Source of the DNA: DATDCV01 sp036524155
GTDB lineage: Bacteria > Verrucomicrobiota > Verrucomicrobiia > Limisphaerales > UBA8199
Length of the DNA stretch: 31,080 nt
Direction of reading: 5' to 3'
Assembly (NCBI GenBank): GCA_036524155.1
Contig: DATDCV010000668.1
Coordinates: forward strand, 1-31,080
Shown: piece after piece, positions 1-10,947 of the stretch
Position numbering within the stretch: position 1 is the first letter of the stretch
How the letters are laid out: each line of letters begins with the position of its first letter
Notes under the pieces: generated by a model
The model's input: only the letters and a program-made list of their open reading frames with translations
Told to the model about the DNA's origin: nothing
The model's database searches: none
Program-made: the position numbers and the translations under genes

Positions 1-2249
1 GGGATATCCACGTTGTAATGGCCGGCGAGCTTGATAACCGCGTCGTAGCTCTTCGCGATCTGTTCGTACAAGTTCCGTTCCTCGAGCTGGCGTTCCCAGG
101 CCTGGGCGGCGCTGTTCTGCAGCATCTCGGACAGCGAGACCAGCAGACCGCCCGAGCTGGCCAGGTTGTCGGGCACAACATCGATGTGCCGATCCTTCAG
201 GATTTTCTTGGCGACACCGGTGATGGCGGCTCCGGTGAGTTCGCATACCGTCTTCACGCGCAATTTTCCCGCGACCTCCTCGTCCACCGAACCCGGCACC
301 GCGGTCAGCACCAGCAGGTCCGCTTCAACCGTCTTGAGCACGGCGGGGTCGGCGTAAAACTGGGCTGCCAGGTCAGGCGGCGCCGTCCGGTCGTGGCCAA
401 AACGGAAAGTGTCAAACCGTTTGCCGGCGTCTTTGTGAGCCAGGAGCGAGGCCAGGTCCTCCCCGCTGAACCCTGCCGGCCGGATGATCGCTCCCTTGCT
501 GTCACTGACGCCAACGATGGCCGCTCCTTTCTCGGCCAGGATCCGCGCCAGGTTCTTGCCGGCGTTGCCCAGGCCCTCAATGGTGACTTTCAGGCCGGCG
601 AAGGGATTGGTCTTGCGCGTGAACTTCTGCAGGAGGATCTCGATGGCGATCTGCGCCCCGACCGCCATCGCCTGTGGCCGCAACTCGGAGCCGCAGACCT
701 CCACGGGCTTGCGCGTCACCACACCCAGCTTGGGCGTCGCGCAATCGTACGTGAATGGCAGTGTGAAAAACACGATGCGTTCTACGGATGGCATGACGTC
801 GCTGCTCGACGTGATGGCCCGGATCGCCAACTGGAGCAGATCGCCCCGCGCCGCCTGGTAGGGTTCAGTCGTGGTTTCAGCCGCCTGGCCGAGCGCTTCG
901 AAGAGAATATCGACGATCGCCAGGAAACGACCGGCGACCTCGTCTTTGGTGAGCGGAGCCGAGGGTGCCAGTGCGGCCAGTTGCCGCTCCTGCGCGACCG
1001 ACAACGGCGCGCAGCGCTCGAACCAGTCCACCGGCAGCGATTCCTCGGCAGGCAGCCTCCGCAGCAGCAGCGTTTCCACCATGATCCGCTGGTTGTCGAT
1101 CAAGGTCTTGAGGTACAGCGACAGCACCTCCGCATCGCCGCATTCATCAAGGCATTGGGCCGAGAGCGCGACTGATAAGGCCCGCAACAACGGCTCGCGG
1201 TGATGGAAAAGGCTCTGCTCTTGCTGTTGAGTTTCGCCCGCACCAAAAAACAGGTCAATAATCGCCCGGTACTGCGCGGGAGACGGTGAGCCGCGCCCGG
1301 GCAACTGCCTCAGCAGTTCCCTGAGCCGCCGCCGTGATGCCGGCAGCAGGATCGCGTGGTCCATCTGCATCGCCGCCGCCGCCCTGGCCAGCGCGCATCG
1401 CGTCGGCACATAGTCGGGATCTGCCAGGATTTGGCGCAGGCGCGCGGTCATGTCCTCGTCACCGACGATGATCTCGGGGTCGAGGTCGAGCAGCGCGCGG
1501 AGGTGGCCTTCGACGACATTGGTCGGCAGTTGCAGCCCCAACCGCGCGGTCAGGGTCGAATTCGTCTCGGCGGCATGCACGACCTTATCGTAAGCGATGC
1601 GTTGGGCACGGGTGAGCACCTCGGCCGTCGAGTTCATCATAAACTCGATGAGTTCCTTATCGTGCGCCGCGTTCTCATCACCCCCCCGCAACACCGGATG
1701 CAAAAAGTAACGGCCTGAACCGGAGTCAAAAACCCGATGCGCGCACAACACCAGGCCCTCACTGCCGGCAAACGGTGCGCCGGTGGCCTGGCATTTCAGG
1801 CTCATGCTCAGGCTCTCGCCCGTCATCAACTCGCGCATCGTCTGTTTGACGACCGACTCAGCCTCAGCCTCCTGTTCCCAGCGAGCGTCCTCCGCTGCGG
1901 ACACCACTTCCACCACCCCGTCGCCTGCGTTCCGATAACGGTCGCCTTCTCCCAGCAAGTCGCGGGGAAACACGATCTTGAGCGCGCCTTTACCCACCAT
2001 GCCCTCGAGCATATGGTGTGTTTCGACAACGATAAAACCTCGAGCCGCCCCGTCTGACGCCGGGGCCGTTTCGCCTTCAAAGACCGTGTGCGGCTCGAAG
2101 ATTCCAAACAGGTCTTTTTGGGAAATCCGGAGGTGGTCCGCCGCCACCCGGATCCTCTCTGCGATCACCGACAGTAGCACATTGGCTGGCTTGGCGGTGC
2201 CGACGATGGTCCGCGCAGCCAACCCTCCGTCCCAACCGCTTTCCTGCAT
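1..2249 (-). CDS. Glutamate-dehydrogenase-like protein, atypical, C-terminus cut by window edge
   Basis: I translated the minus strand by eye: it stays open from an ATG at 2249 to position 1, about 749 codons, with the 3' end outside the window. The C-terminal part is recognisable as the Glu/Leu/Phe/Val dehydrogenase NAD-binding domain: VTRKPVEVCG (about residues 511-520), the Rossmann turn GLGNAGKNL (559-567) and VPDNLASSGG (692-701). The N-terminal part keeps GMVGKGAL (83-90, Lys87) and LKCQATGAPFAGSEG (151-165). In ordinary GDHs this second motif reads K-x11-K within PxGGxKGG; here the second lysine is Glu164. About 330 residues (170-500) separate it from the dinucleotide domain, far more than in a 450-residue GDH. 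Family membership is fairly sure; activity is uncertain. An ATG at 2291 is in frame, but the 2249 start has the better ribosome site. It is downstream of the kinase gene on the same strand, separated by an inverted-repeat element. Confidence 0.75.
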   Translation of the reverse strand, partial: MQESGWDGGLAARTIVGTAKPANVLLSVIAERIRVAADHLRISQKDLFGIFEPHTVFEGETAPASDGAARGFIVVETHHMLEGMVGKGALKIVFPRDLLGEGDRYRNAGDGVVEVVSAAEDARWEQEAEAESVVKQTMRELMTGESLSMSLKCQATGAPFAGSEGLVLCAHRVFDSGSGRYFLHPVLRGGDENAAHDKELIEFMMNSTAEVLTRAQRIAYDKVVHAAETNSTLTARLGLQLPTNVVEGHLRALLDLDPEIIVGDEDMTARLRQILADPDYVPTRCALARAAAAMQMDHAILLPASRRRLRELLRQLPGRGSPSPAQYRAIIDLFFGAGETQQQEQSLFHHREPLLRALSVALSAQCLDECGDAEVLSLYLKTLIDNQRIMVETLLLRRLPAEESLPVDWFERCAPLSVAQERQLAALAPSAPLTKDEVAGRFLAIVDILFEALGQAAETTTEPYQAARGDLLQLAIRAITSSSDVMPSVERIVFFTLPFTYDCATPKLGVVTRKPVEVCGSELRPQAMAVGAQIAIEILLQKFTRKTNPFAGLKVTIEGLGNAGKNLARILAEKGAAIVGVSDSKGAIIRPAGFSGEDLASLLAHKDAGKRFDTFRFGHDRTAPPDLAAQFYADPAVLKTVEADLLVLTAVPGSVDEEVAGKLRVKTVCELTGAAITGVAKKILKDRHIDVVPDNLASSGGLLVSLSEMLQNSAAQAWERQLEERNLYEQIAKSYDAVIKLAGHYNVDI

Positions 2250-2258
2250 TGACGCCGG

Positions 2259-2264
2259 TCCTCC
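2259..2264 (-). promoter_or_regulatory. Shine-Dalgarno site of the GDH-like gene
   Basis: On the minus strand GGAGGA lies nine bases before the ATG at 2249, an ideal spacing. The upstream in-frame ATG at 2291 has a GGAGG only about 20 bases away, which is too far. This decides the start. Confidence 0.6.
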
Positions 2265-2428
2265 GGCACGCGTTGCCCCAGTCGTTTCCATTCGTTTGCC
2301 GTAATGGTCTGCCTCCGCTCGTCATGCCGGGCTACCTGCTCGCCCACGCCACGCCCGAGGCACCCACTAACAACGCGGGATTCTAGCCAAACCTCCTTCA
2401 GATGCCAAAACAGTTCAGAGCCACCGGG

Positions 2429-2538
2429 TATCCGCTCAGCCTTGGGTCGGAGCGCCGATTTTTGATCGGCTTAAGCGCGCCGACGGCGGCGTGTAAGCCG
2501 AGTGCAACTCGGCGCTCCGACCCAAGATTGAGGGGATA
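2429..2538. repeat. 110-bp nested inverted-repeat element (MITE/REPIN-like)
   Basis: The arms (about 2429-2472 and 2495-2538) are roughly 44-bp imperfect inverted copies sharing CTTGGGTCGGAGCGCCGA. Each arm carries its own small palindrome: GCCGAT-N5-ATCGGC on the left and GCCGAG-N5-CTCGGC on the right. It lies in the 372-bp gap between the stop of the kinase gene and the start of the GDH-like gene. Flanking 9-mers GCCACCGGG (2420-2428) and GCCACTGGG (2540-2548) look like a decayed target-site duplication. It may also act as a transcription attenuator. Nothing else was recognised in the gap. Confidence 0.7.
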
Positions 2539-2621
2539 CGCCACTGGGCCGGAAGCCGCGGGTTGCGACCAAGGCTGTCTAAGGCTTTTCCCGCTGGAGA
2601 TCGTGCCTTCTCCTCGCAAGC

Positions 2622-5600
2622 TCACCTGGGCACGGGCCACGTGCCGGCCACACGGTCGGGCAAGCCACGCTCGGGCAGCAGGACGTCCAAGGTGGCCAGC
2701 AGGCCCATCAGCACCGCGGGTCCAAAGGCCGCTACGGCCAAGGTCTCCCGGGCCAGCAACGGCACAAGAACCAGAGCAACTCCCACGGGACTCCACGCAA
2801 CCAAAGCTCGCCAGCCCAGGCGCAACCGGGAGGCCGGCTCGCCGTCTTTGCGCACAAAAGCAACCCCGGCTGCGCGCACTACCAGCCCGCCACGGAAGAG
2901 AATCGCGGCCAGAAACGCGGGAATTGCGACGTAAATCGCAAACGTCCCGTACACCAGGCTGACCAGGAACCACGGCTTTTTCAACAGGTCGAAGAATTCC
3001 ACGCTGCGAACCATCGGGGCAACGGCTGCATCGGCCTCGGTCATTTGTTGTGCCGTCGGCGCGGGGTAATCAGAGAGGCTTTTTTCCGCGAACCGCCTGG
3101 AATCACCTTTGATCATCATGACGGAAAAGAAACTGTTCCAGGAAGCCTCATTGGTGATGACTGCCCGGTAATGCCTGGCGATGTAAATTCCGAGCTTTTC
3201 ATCGCCCGGTCCGCGCCCGGCCTGGCCCCACAAGCGCAGCGCCGCTCGTTGCTGCAACAATTGCGAGAGCTGCATCATGCCGGGGTTTTGCTGGTTCCAT
3301 TGCTGCATCATGCGGATACCGAACAACGAGGCGACAAACACGAACAGGGGCAATCCGGCGCACGCCGCCACGACGCACGCCCGCCGTGCCCGAGTCACTA
3401 TGGGGGGACGGTGCAGGAGCGGTTTGAGAGCTGCTCTCACCGCGGCTATATTGGGCTGCCCGGGCAGATTGATGATCAACTTGCGCGCTTCGAGTGGCAG
3501 CAGCGTAGCGCGTCTTGTTTCTCCGGTGTTGGTCGCCGAACGCCCCTCCAGGGCCAAAACGGCAACTTGGTTCAGGAAATGCGGCCCGGGGGGAAGGCTC
3601 GGGAGAACCGGGGGCGCCTTGGATTCCTGTTCCGGTGTTGCGGCGGCTGCGGGACCAGACTTTGGTCCTGGGGCAGCAAAATCGAGCAATTTGGCGCGAC
3701 CTTCGTTCGTAATCCATACCCGGTCCGGTCCCAGCACCGGAAGCGTGCCGTCCTTTTCGGCAGCGGCGAGTTCCTCCGCCAGGTCGAACAACCAGTAGCG
3801 GACCTGAGCCCAGGGCTGAGGTAGCGCGCCAATGGCCGGCAACGGTTTGCCATCCAGGGCCTCGAAGGCATCCCAATTGGCCGACGGCGAGCGCAAACCA
3901 GTGAGCCACCGTTGGCGTCCCATCCGGCTGAGGTGGCGGATCGCTGCGGCGACAGGGAGTGTGCCGGCGGGAACCAGATGAATCCAGACTTTGCGTAACA
4001 AGCGCAAGTCGTAGCCGAGCAGCCAGCTCTCCCTGGGCGATTCGCTCAGAGTGTCCAGGACGTGGTAGGGCCCCACCAGCGGAAGTTTGTCGATGCCACG
4101 GGGCGGCGCCTCAACCGCCGCCAAGGTACTTCGTGCCTCCAGGTCGAGCCTCGAGATTACGCGCGTTCCCGTCGCCAAATCCTGGACCGCCGCCAGCCCG
4201 TTTCTCCGCCGGGCGGTGACGAACAGCAAGCCGAAAATCACATAAACGGAAAAACCGACAAGCGCCTGCCACAGGTCCGAGGTCAGGAGGAAGTTCTTCG
4301 TGCCGGCGTAAACTGCGCAGGTCGGAAGCGTGGGGGCCAGCACGTAGATGAGTGCGCGCCCGAGGGCGCGCGGGATGCCGGGCATGCTCCGATGAGGGCC
4401 GACCACTAGCAGGCGGCATATCCTTTTCCCAAGCGTGGCCCCCCACAGCCCCTCGAGCACCGTGTAATACAGGACGGAACCGAGCATCAACGAGCCGAAG
4501 ATTGCGAAAGACCTGGCGGGATTGCTCATGAACAAGCTAAGGCAACTCAGCGGGTCGAGCGAGAACAGGGACAGGATCGTGATGATGCAAGCGTTCAGAA
4601 TGAGCAAGTCCAGCAGCCCCGCGGCAAAGCGCAGGGCCAGCCGGCCGGGAACGGGCGCGGCGGAGCCATGCGGGGCGAGGGCCTGGCGCAGCTCGCCGTA
4701 AGTCTTGAAGCGCTCACCCGACTGCTTTTCCAGGCAACGCCGCACGATTCTCGCCAGCCCCTCCGGAATCCCAGGCCGGATTTGTCGCGGCGAGGGCGCC
4801 GGGTGCTCGAGAACAGTAGCGATGAGGGCGACTGCGTTCTTTGCTTCGAACGGAGTCCGGCCTGTTAGCAGGTAGAACAGCGTGGCGCCGACGGAGTACA
4901 TATCCGACCGCGCGTTAAGCTCCTCGCCGCGCAACTGCTCCGGGGAGCAAAACGCCGGGGTCCCGAGGAAAGCGCCAGTCGCAGTCAAAGCCGGTTCGGT
5001 ACGGATGGCGGTCGAAATGGACAAGCCGAAGTCGCCGATCTTCACGGTGCCGTCGAGCGCCCGGAAACAATTGGATGGCTTGATATCGCGGTGGAGAATG
5101 CCGACTTTTTGGGCCGCTTCGAGCCCGGCGATTATCTGCAGCACGGCATCGACGGCGTCGCCCGTAGACATGGGGCCATGCGTCTGGACAAACTCTTCAA
5201 GTGTACCTCCCGCAACCAACTCCATCGCGATGACCGGGGTCCCGCCGACTTCCTCGGTTCCGAAAATATAAACGCTGTTCGGATGGTTGATGGAGGCTGC
5301 CAGGCGCCCTTCGCGGAAGAATCGCTCCCGGGCGTCAGGAGCATCCAGCGCCTGGCCGAGGACCTTCAGTGCCACCCGGCGTCCGGTCTCCAGGTCGTCC
5401 GCCTCGAACACCGAGCCCATACCGCCGCCGCCCAGGATCCCCAAAATCCGATAATGGCCAAACTGTTCGCCTGGATGCAGAATTCCCGCCGTGGGAACAC
5501 CGGGCGCAACCTCCGTCTTCTGCTGCTCGTCCGGCCCGCTTCCCAGGCCGGTCTTGAGCAAACACTTGGGACAAAGGCCCAGCGGAGCTTTCGCCGCCAT

Positions 5601-5666
5601 TTCCGCACCGCATTGGACGCATCTCGAGCCCGAATCAGGCTGGCTTTGATTTTCCGCCATACGCAT
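2622..5666 (-). CDS. Membrane Ser/Thr protein kinase with zinc ribbon, RDD and degenerate second kinase module
   Basis: The protein has 1014 residues. A zinc ribbon (Cys16, Cys19, Cys32, Cys35) is followed by a complete Hanks-type kinase: glycine loop GILGGGGMGSVFE (76-88), Lys101, HRDIKPSN (192-199), DFG at 212-214 and the GTPAFCSPEQL activation segment near 236-245. Next comes an RDD membrane domain from about 340, ending with DLATGTRVISR. The stretch after it starts VGPYHVLDTL and contains WITNEGRAKLLDFAAP, resembling the kinase N-lobe start and the DFG region, but with no HRD and DFA in place of DFG; I read it as a pseudokinase. The C-terminus has several hydrophobic segments and ends GLPDRVAGTWPVPR, like the end of an RDD domain. 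The likely role is phosphorylation-based signalling at the inner membrane. The ECF sigma factor gene lies 150 bp upstream. An ATG six bases further in (5660) is equally possible as start; no clear Shine-Dalgarno is seen for either. Confidence 0.9.
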   Translation of the reverse strand: MRMAENQSQPDSGSRCVQCGAEMAAKAPLGLCPKCLLKTGLGSGPDEQQKTEVAPGVPTAGILHPGEQFGHYRILGILGGGGMGSVFEADDLETGRRVALKVLGQALDAPDARERFFREGRLAASINHPNSVYIFGTEEVGGTPVIAMELVAGGTLEEFVQTHGPMSTGDAVDAVLQIIAGLEAAQKVGILHRDIKPSNCFRALDGTVKIGDFGLSISTAIRTEPALTATGAFLGTPAFCSPEQLRGEELNARSDMYSVGATLFYLLTGRTPFEAKNAVALIATVLEHPAPSPRQIRPGIPEGLARIVRRCLEKQSGERFKTYGELRQALAPHGSAAPVPGRLALRFAAGLLDLLILNACIITILSLFSLDPLSCLSLFMSNPARSFAIFGSLMLGSVLYYTVLEGLWGATLGKRICRLLVVGPHRSMPGIPRALGRALIYVLAPTLPTCAVYAGTKNFLLTSDLWQALVGFSVYVIFGLLFVTARRRNGLAAVQDLATGTRVISRLDLEARSTLAAVEAPPRGIDKLPLVGPYHVLDTLSESPRESWLLGYDLRLLRKVWIHLVPAGTLPVAAAIRHLSRMGRQRWLTGLRSPSANWDAFEALDGKPLPAIGALPQPWAQVRYWLFDLAEELAAAEKDGTLPVLGPDRVWITNEGRAKLLDFAAPGPKSGPAAAATPEQESKAPPVLPSLPPGPHFLNQVAVLALEGRSATNTGETRRATLLPLEARKLIINLPGQPNIAAVRAALKPLLHRPPIVTRARRACVVAACAGLPLFVFVASLFGIRMMQQWNQQNPGMMQLSQLLQQRAALRLWGQAGRGPGDEKLGIYIARHYRAVITNEASWNSFFSVMMIKGDSRRFAEKSLSDYPAPTAQQMTEADAAVAPMVRSVEFFDLLKKPWFLVSLVYGTFAIYVAIPAFLAAILFRGGLVVRAAGVAFVRKDGEPASRLRLGWRALVAWSPVGVALVLVPLLARETLAVAAFGPAVLMGLLATLDVLLPERGLPDRVAGTWPVPR

Positions 5667-5816
5667 TCATGGATTACTTAAGCGGAGTGTGGGCAAGGTA
5701 ACGGTCGGATTGTATGGCGACGGTCGGGGACACGCACTCCTTAAAGTAGCCATGCAAAACGCGGCGCGAACCCGCACAACCGTCGGAATCTGCCCGACAG
5801 AGTGGGGCCAAACAGT

Positions 5817-6557
5817 CTAGAAAGCTGAGAACAGTTGCCGGATTTCCTCCTCAATTTCTTCCGGGGAACAAACGGTTTGGGCGATTTGGTCCCTTAGGAT
5901 TTCGCGGTAGCGGCGCCGCAGACGCTGGACCGCCATCTTCACGGCGGGTTCGGTCAAGTTGAGCCGTGTGGCGATATCGGCATACGGCAGCGCGGATTCC
6001 TCCCTGGCAAGGCAATCGCGCAGATACTCGAAAAGCCTGGCGCGACCGGTTTCGAGGTATTCCTGACGGAGGCGGTCCATCGTGCTCTCGAGCAGCGTCA
6101 TGGCCCACTGGCGGTCGAACACCCGGTCGGGCGGGATATTGTGGGCGCCTTCCGAGGCGAAGCGGGTTTCTGCCAACTCCGCGTCGATCGGGATGACGGT
6201 GGTGAAACCCCCGCGTTTTTGAGCGTGTTGACGGTCCCACTCGTTGGCCATGAAGCGCTTCAGCGCGGTCAGTAAGAACGTGCGAAACCGGCCCTTATCA
6301 CGCGCGGCCAAGCGCAGGAAATCCTTCTCGAGCAACCGGGCGAAGAAGCCCTGCGTCAGATCCTCGGCATCCGCGGCGTTGTAGCCGACGCGGCGGGCAT
6401 AACCATACAGGGGGAACCAATAAGCGCGGCAGAGCGATTCCAGAGCCTCGGTGGAGCGCGCCAAATCCCGGCCTTGCGCGGAAAGAACCACCGACCAGTG
6501 GGTTGTCACGAACCATTGGTTCGATCCCGCCGGTGCCGGTGCGGCGCTCGAGTCCAT
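5817..6557 (-). CDS. RNA polymerase ECF-type sigma factor
   Basis: This 246-residue protein has a sigma-70 region 2 (about 40-115) with the core-binding motif DAEDLTQGFF (63-72) and FRTFLLTALKRF. Region 4 (about 185-230) has a helix-turn-helix in ADIATRLNLTEPAVKMAVQRL. The WFVTTHWSVVLSA N-terminus is typical of the ECF group that accompanies Ser/Thr kinases in Planctomycetes and Verrucomicrobia. No anti-sigma gene is adjacent; the neighbouring kinase gene, 150 bp downstream on the same strand, is the probable partner. It starts 45 bp after the aconitase stop, so readthrough is possible. No strong ribosome site is seen at the ATG. Confidence 0.9.
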   Translation of the reverse strand: MDSSAAPAPAGSNQWFVTTHWSVVLSAQGRDLARSTEALESLCRAYWFPLYGYARRVGYNAADAEDLTQGFFARLLEKDFLRLAARDKGRFRTFLLTALKRFMANEWDRQHAQKRGGFTTVIPIDAELAETRFASEGAHNIPPDRVFDRQWAMTLLESTMDRLRQEYLETGRARLFEYLRDCLAREESALPYADIATRLNLTEPAVKMAVQRLRRRYREILRDQIAQTVCSPEEIEEEIRQLFSAF

Positions 6558-6602
6558 ATGCCGGAACGACGGTAGGACCGAGACTCACCTCTGTCGATGC
6601 CG

Positions 6603-9488
<2,886 letters not shown>

Positions 9489-9595
9489 AAATCAAACTGG
9501 TCACGTCGCCGCGATGAGGGACTTTGGTTTCGGAACCGCACGGCGTCAAGGGTTCCCATCCGGAGGCGCGAAAGAAGCCCGAGACGACCTGCATG

Positions 9596-10156
9596 TCAAA
9601 AATGGAGGCTCACCCCGAACATGTGCAGGTTCAGCCCCGGATTGTGGCTGCTCAATCCGGCGTTGGACATGTGCTGGAAACGGTAGGAGAGCCGGACCGT
9701 AGACCCCAAATGAAAATTCAAACCGGCGTAGCTGGTAAACTGGGCGTTGCTGCCAAGATTCTTTGTGCCAAAATCAGGCTGGCTGAGGAACGTTGGGCTC
9801 AGCCCGCCCTCGAATGTAACCGGAAAAACACCACACCCCAAAAGCGCGCCGGGCCCGGCTGTCCCGATGAAGGCATCGTGTCCCGGGTCGCCCAGCCAGC
9901 CAGCCGAAACCGAAGCTTGAAGCTTCATCCACCACCCCTGGCCGAAATCCCAGTCCAACGGCGTGTCCCATTTCGCGACGGTTTCCACCTGGTGAAAAGC
10001 TGTTCCTGACTCGTTGGCGGTGACGCCGGCGCGCAGGCCGGCCGAGTCAAATCGGAGCTGCTGCGCGGAGGCGAAATACTGGCCCGCGACCAGCAGGCCG
10101 CCGGCCAGACCTGCGGCCAGGCCGCTTGTCCTGGAGTTCCACTTCGGAAAACCCAT
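9596..10156 (-). CDS. Lipid A 3-O-deacylase family protein (PagL-like, acyloxyacyl hydrolase)
   Basis: This 186-residue protein has an N-terminal signal peptide (hydrophobic 12-29, likely cut after ASA-31). The rest is rich in short amphipathic stretches ending in an aromatic residue (VSLHF), as in outer-membrane beta-barrels. The C-terminal motif YRFQHMSNAGL contains the His162-x-Ser164-Asn signature of PagL enzymes, which remove the 3-O acyl chain of lipid A. It is followed by HNPGLN. In Pseudomonas PagL a catalytic Glu sits 12 residues after the Ser; here that position is Asn176, as I believe is common in the wider family. The response regulator gene lies 149 bp upstream on the same strand. 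Confidence 0.75.
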   Translation of the reverse strand: MGFPKWNSRTSGLAAGLAGGLLVAGQYFASAQQLRFDSAGLRAGVTANESGTAFHQVETVAKWDTPLDWDFGQGWWMKLQASVSAGWLGDPGHDAFIGTAGPGALLGCGVFPVTFEGGLSPTFLSQPDFGTKNLGSNAQFTSYAGLNFHLGSTVRLSYRFQHMSNAGLSSHNPGLNLHMFGVSLHF

Positions 10157-10305
10157 GAGCGCCGGACTATGTCATCGAATCGCCATTGATGCAAGGCCTC
10201 AGGAGACCCGCCTCGTGGTTCAGTTCATTTCTGTCGGTAGAGACAGGGCTGACACGCTCCCGCGGGGCGTGGTGCTCGCACGTCCACAACGCGGTGTTCC
10301 CCCGT

Positions 10306-10932
10306 TTACCGTTTCAGGAATTTGGCGACCGCTTCGGTGCGGGTGCGGACCTGAAGTTTCTCGTAAATGCGGCGGATGTACGTGTGGACGGTCTCGTAGC
10401 TGATGCCGAGCTTGTCGGCAATTTCCTTGTAGAGAAAACCCTGGCTGAGGCAGTCGAGCACCTCCTGTTCGCGGTCGGAGAGATTTTCGGTCGGCTGTGA
10501 GGATGGGCCGGCCCGCTGGAACGACTGGGTGACTTTGCGGGCGATGTGAGTGGTCATGGGCGAGCCGCCGCGATGGACTTCGCGGATGGCCTCGATCAAC
10601 TCGGCGCTCCTGGTGCGCTTGAGGAGGTAGCCGGCGGCGCCGGCAGCCAGCGCGTTGAAGATGTTGTCGGTGTCCTCGTAAACTGTGAGCATGACGATCT
10701 GAAGCGCGGGGACTACCTGCCGGAGGCGGCGCACGCATTCGACGCCGTTCATGCCGGGAAGGTTGATGTCCATCAGTACAACGTCGGGCTTGTCTTTAGG
10801 CAAGCTCGCGAGCGCGGATTCCGCGTCGCCATAATGGCTAAGGCAGCGAAAGCCTTCGGTGCGGCCGATGACACGCGCCAGGGTAGTGCGGAGTTGTTCG
10901 TTGTCCTCGACGATGGAAACCGTGATGGGCAT
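10306..10932 (-). CDS. NarL/FixJ-family response regulator
   Basis: The protein has 208 residues. A receiver domain (1-120) has the acidic pair Glu9/Asp10, phosphoacceptor Asp55 (VVLMDINLPG), Thr83 and Lys105. A LuxR-type helix-turn-helix (about 145-208) follows, with LSDREQEVLDCLSQG and IADKLGISYETVHTYIRRIY. It is a DNA-binding transcription regulator. The gene starts 15 bp after the stop of the histidine kinase gene, so the two are almost certainly one operon and a cognate pair. Confidence 0.95.
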   Translation of the reverse strand: MPITVSIVEDNEQLRTTLARVIGRTEGFRCLSHYGDAESALASLPKDKPDVVLMDINLPGMNGVECVRRLRQVVPALQIVMLTVYEDTDNIFNALAAGAAGYLLKRTRSAELIEAIREVHRGGSPMTTHIARKVTQSFQRAGPSSQPTENLSDREQEVLDCLSQGFLYKEIADKLGISYETVHTYIRRIYEKLQVRTRTEAVAKFLKR

Positions 10933-10947
10933 AGTGTGCAGAGAGTG

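Noticed and set aside
18..1175. A 385-codon plus-strand open frame at the left edge
   Set aside because: The minus strand here encodes the GDH-like NAD-binding domain; the plus-strand product is a GC-rich shadow.
2398..2973. Overlapping open frames on both strands over the inverted element
   Set aside because: They arise from the palindromic element and from other phases of the kinase gene; they contain no family motif.
5667..5816. Promoter search upstream of the kinase gene
   Set aside because: A TACAAT-like hexamer exists on the minus strand, but no acceptable -35 partner at the right spacing.
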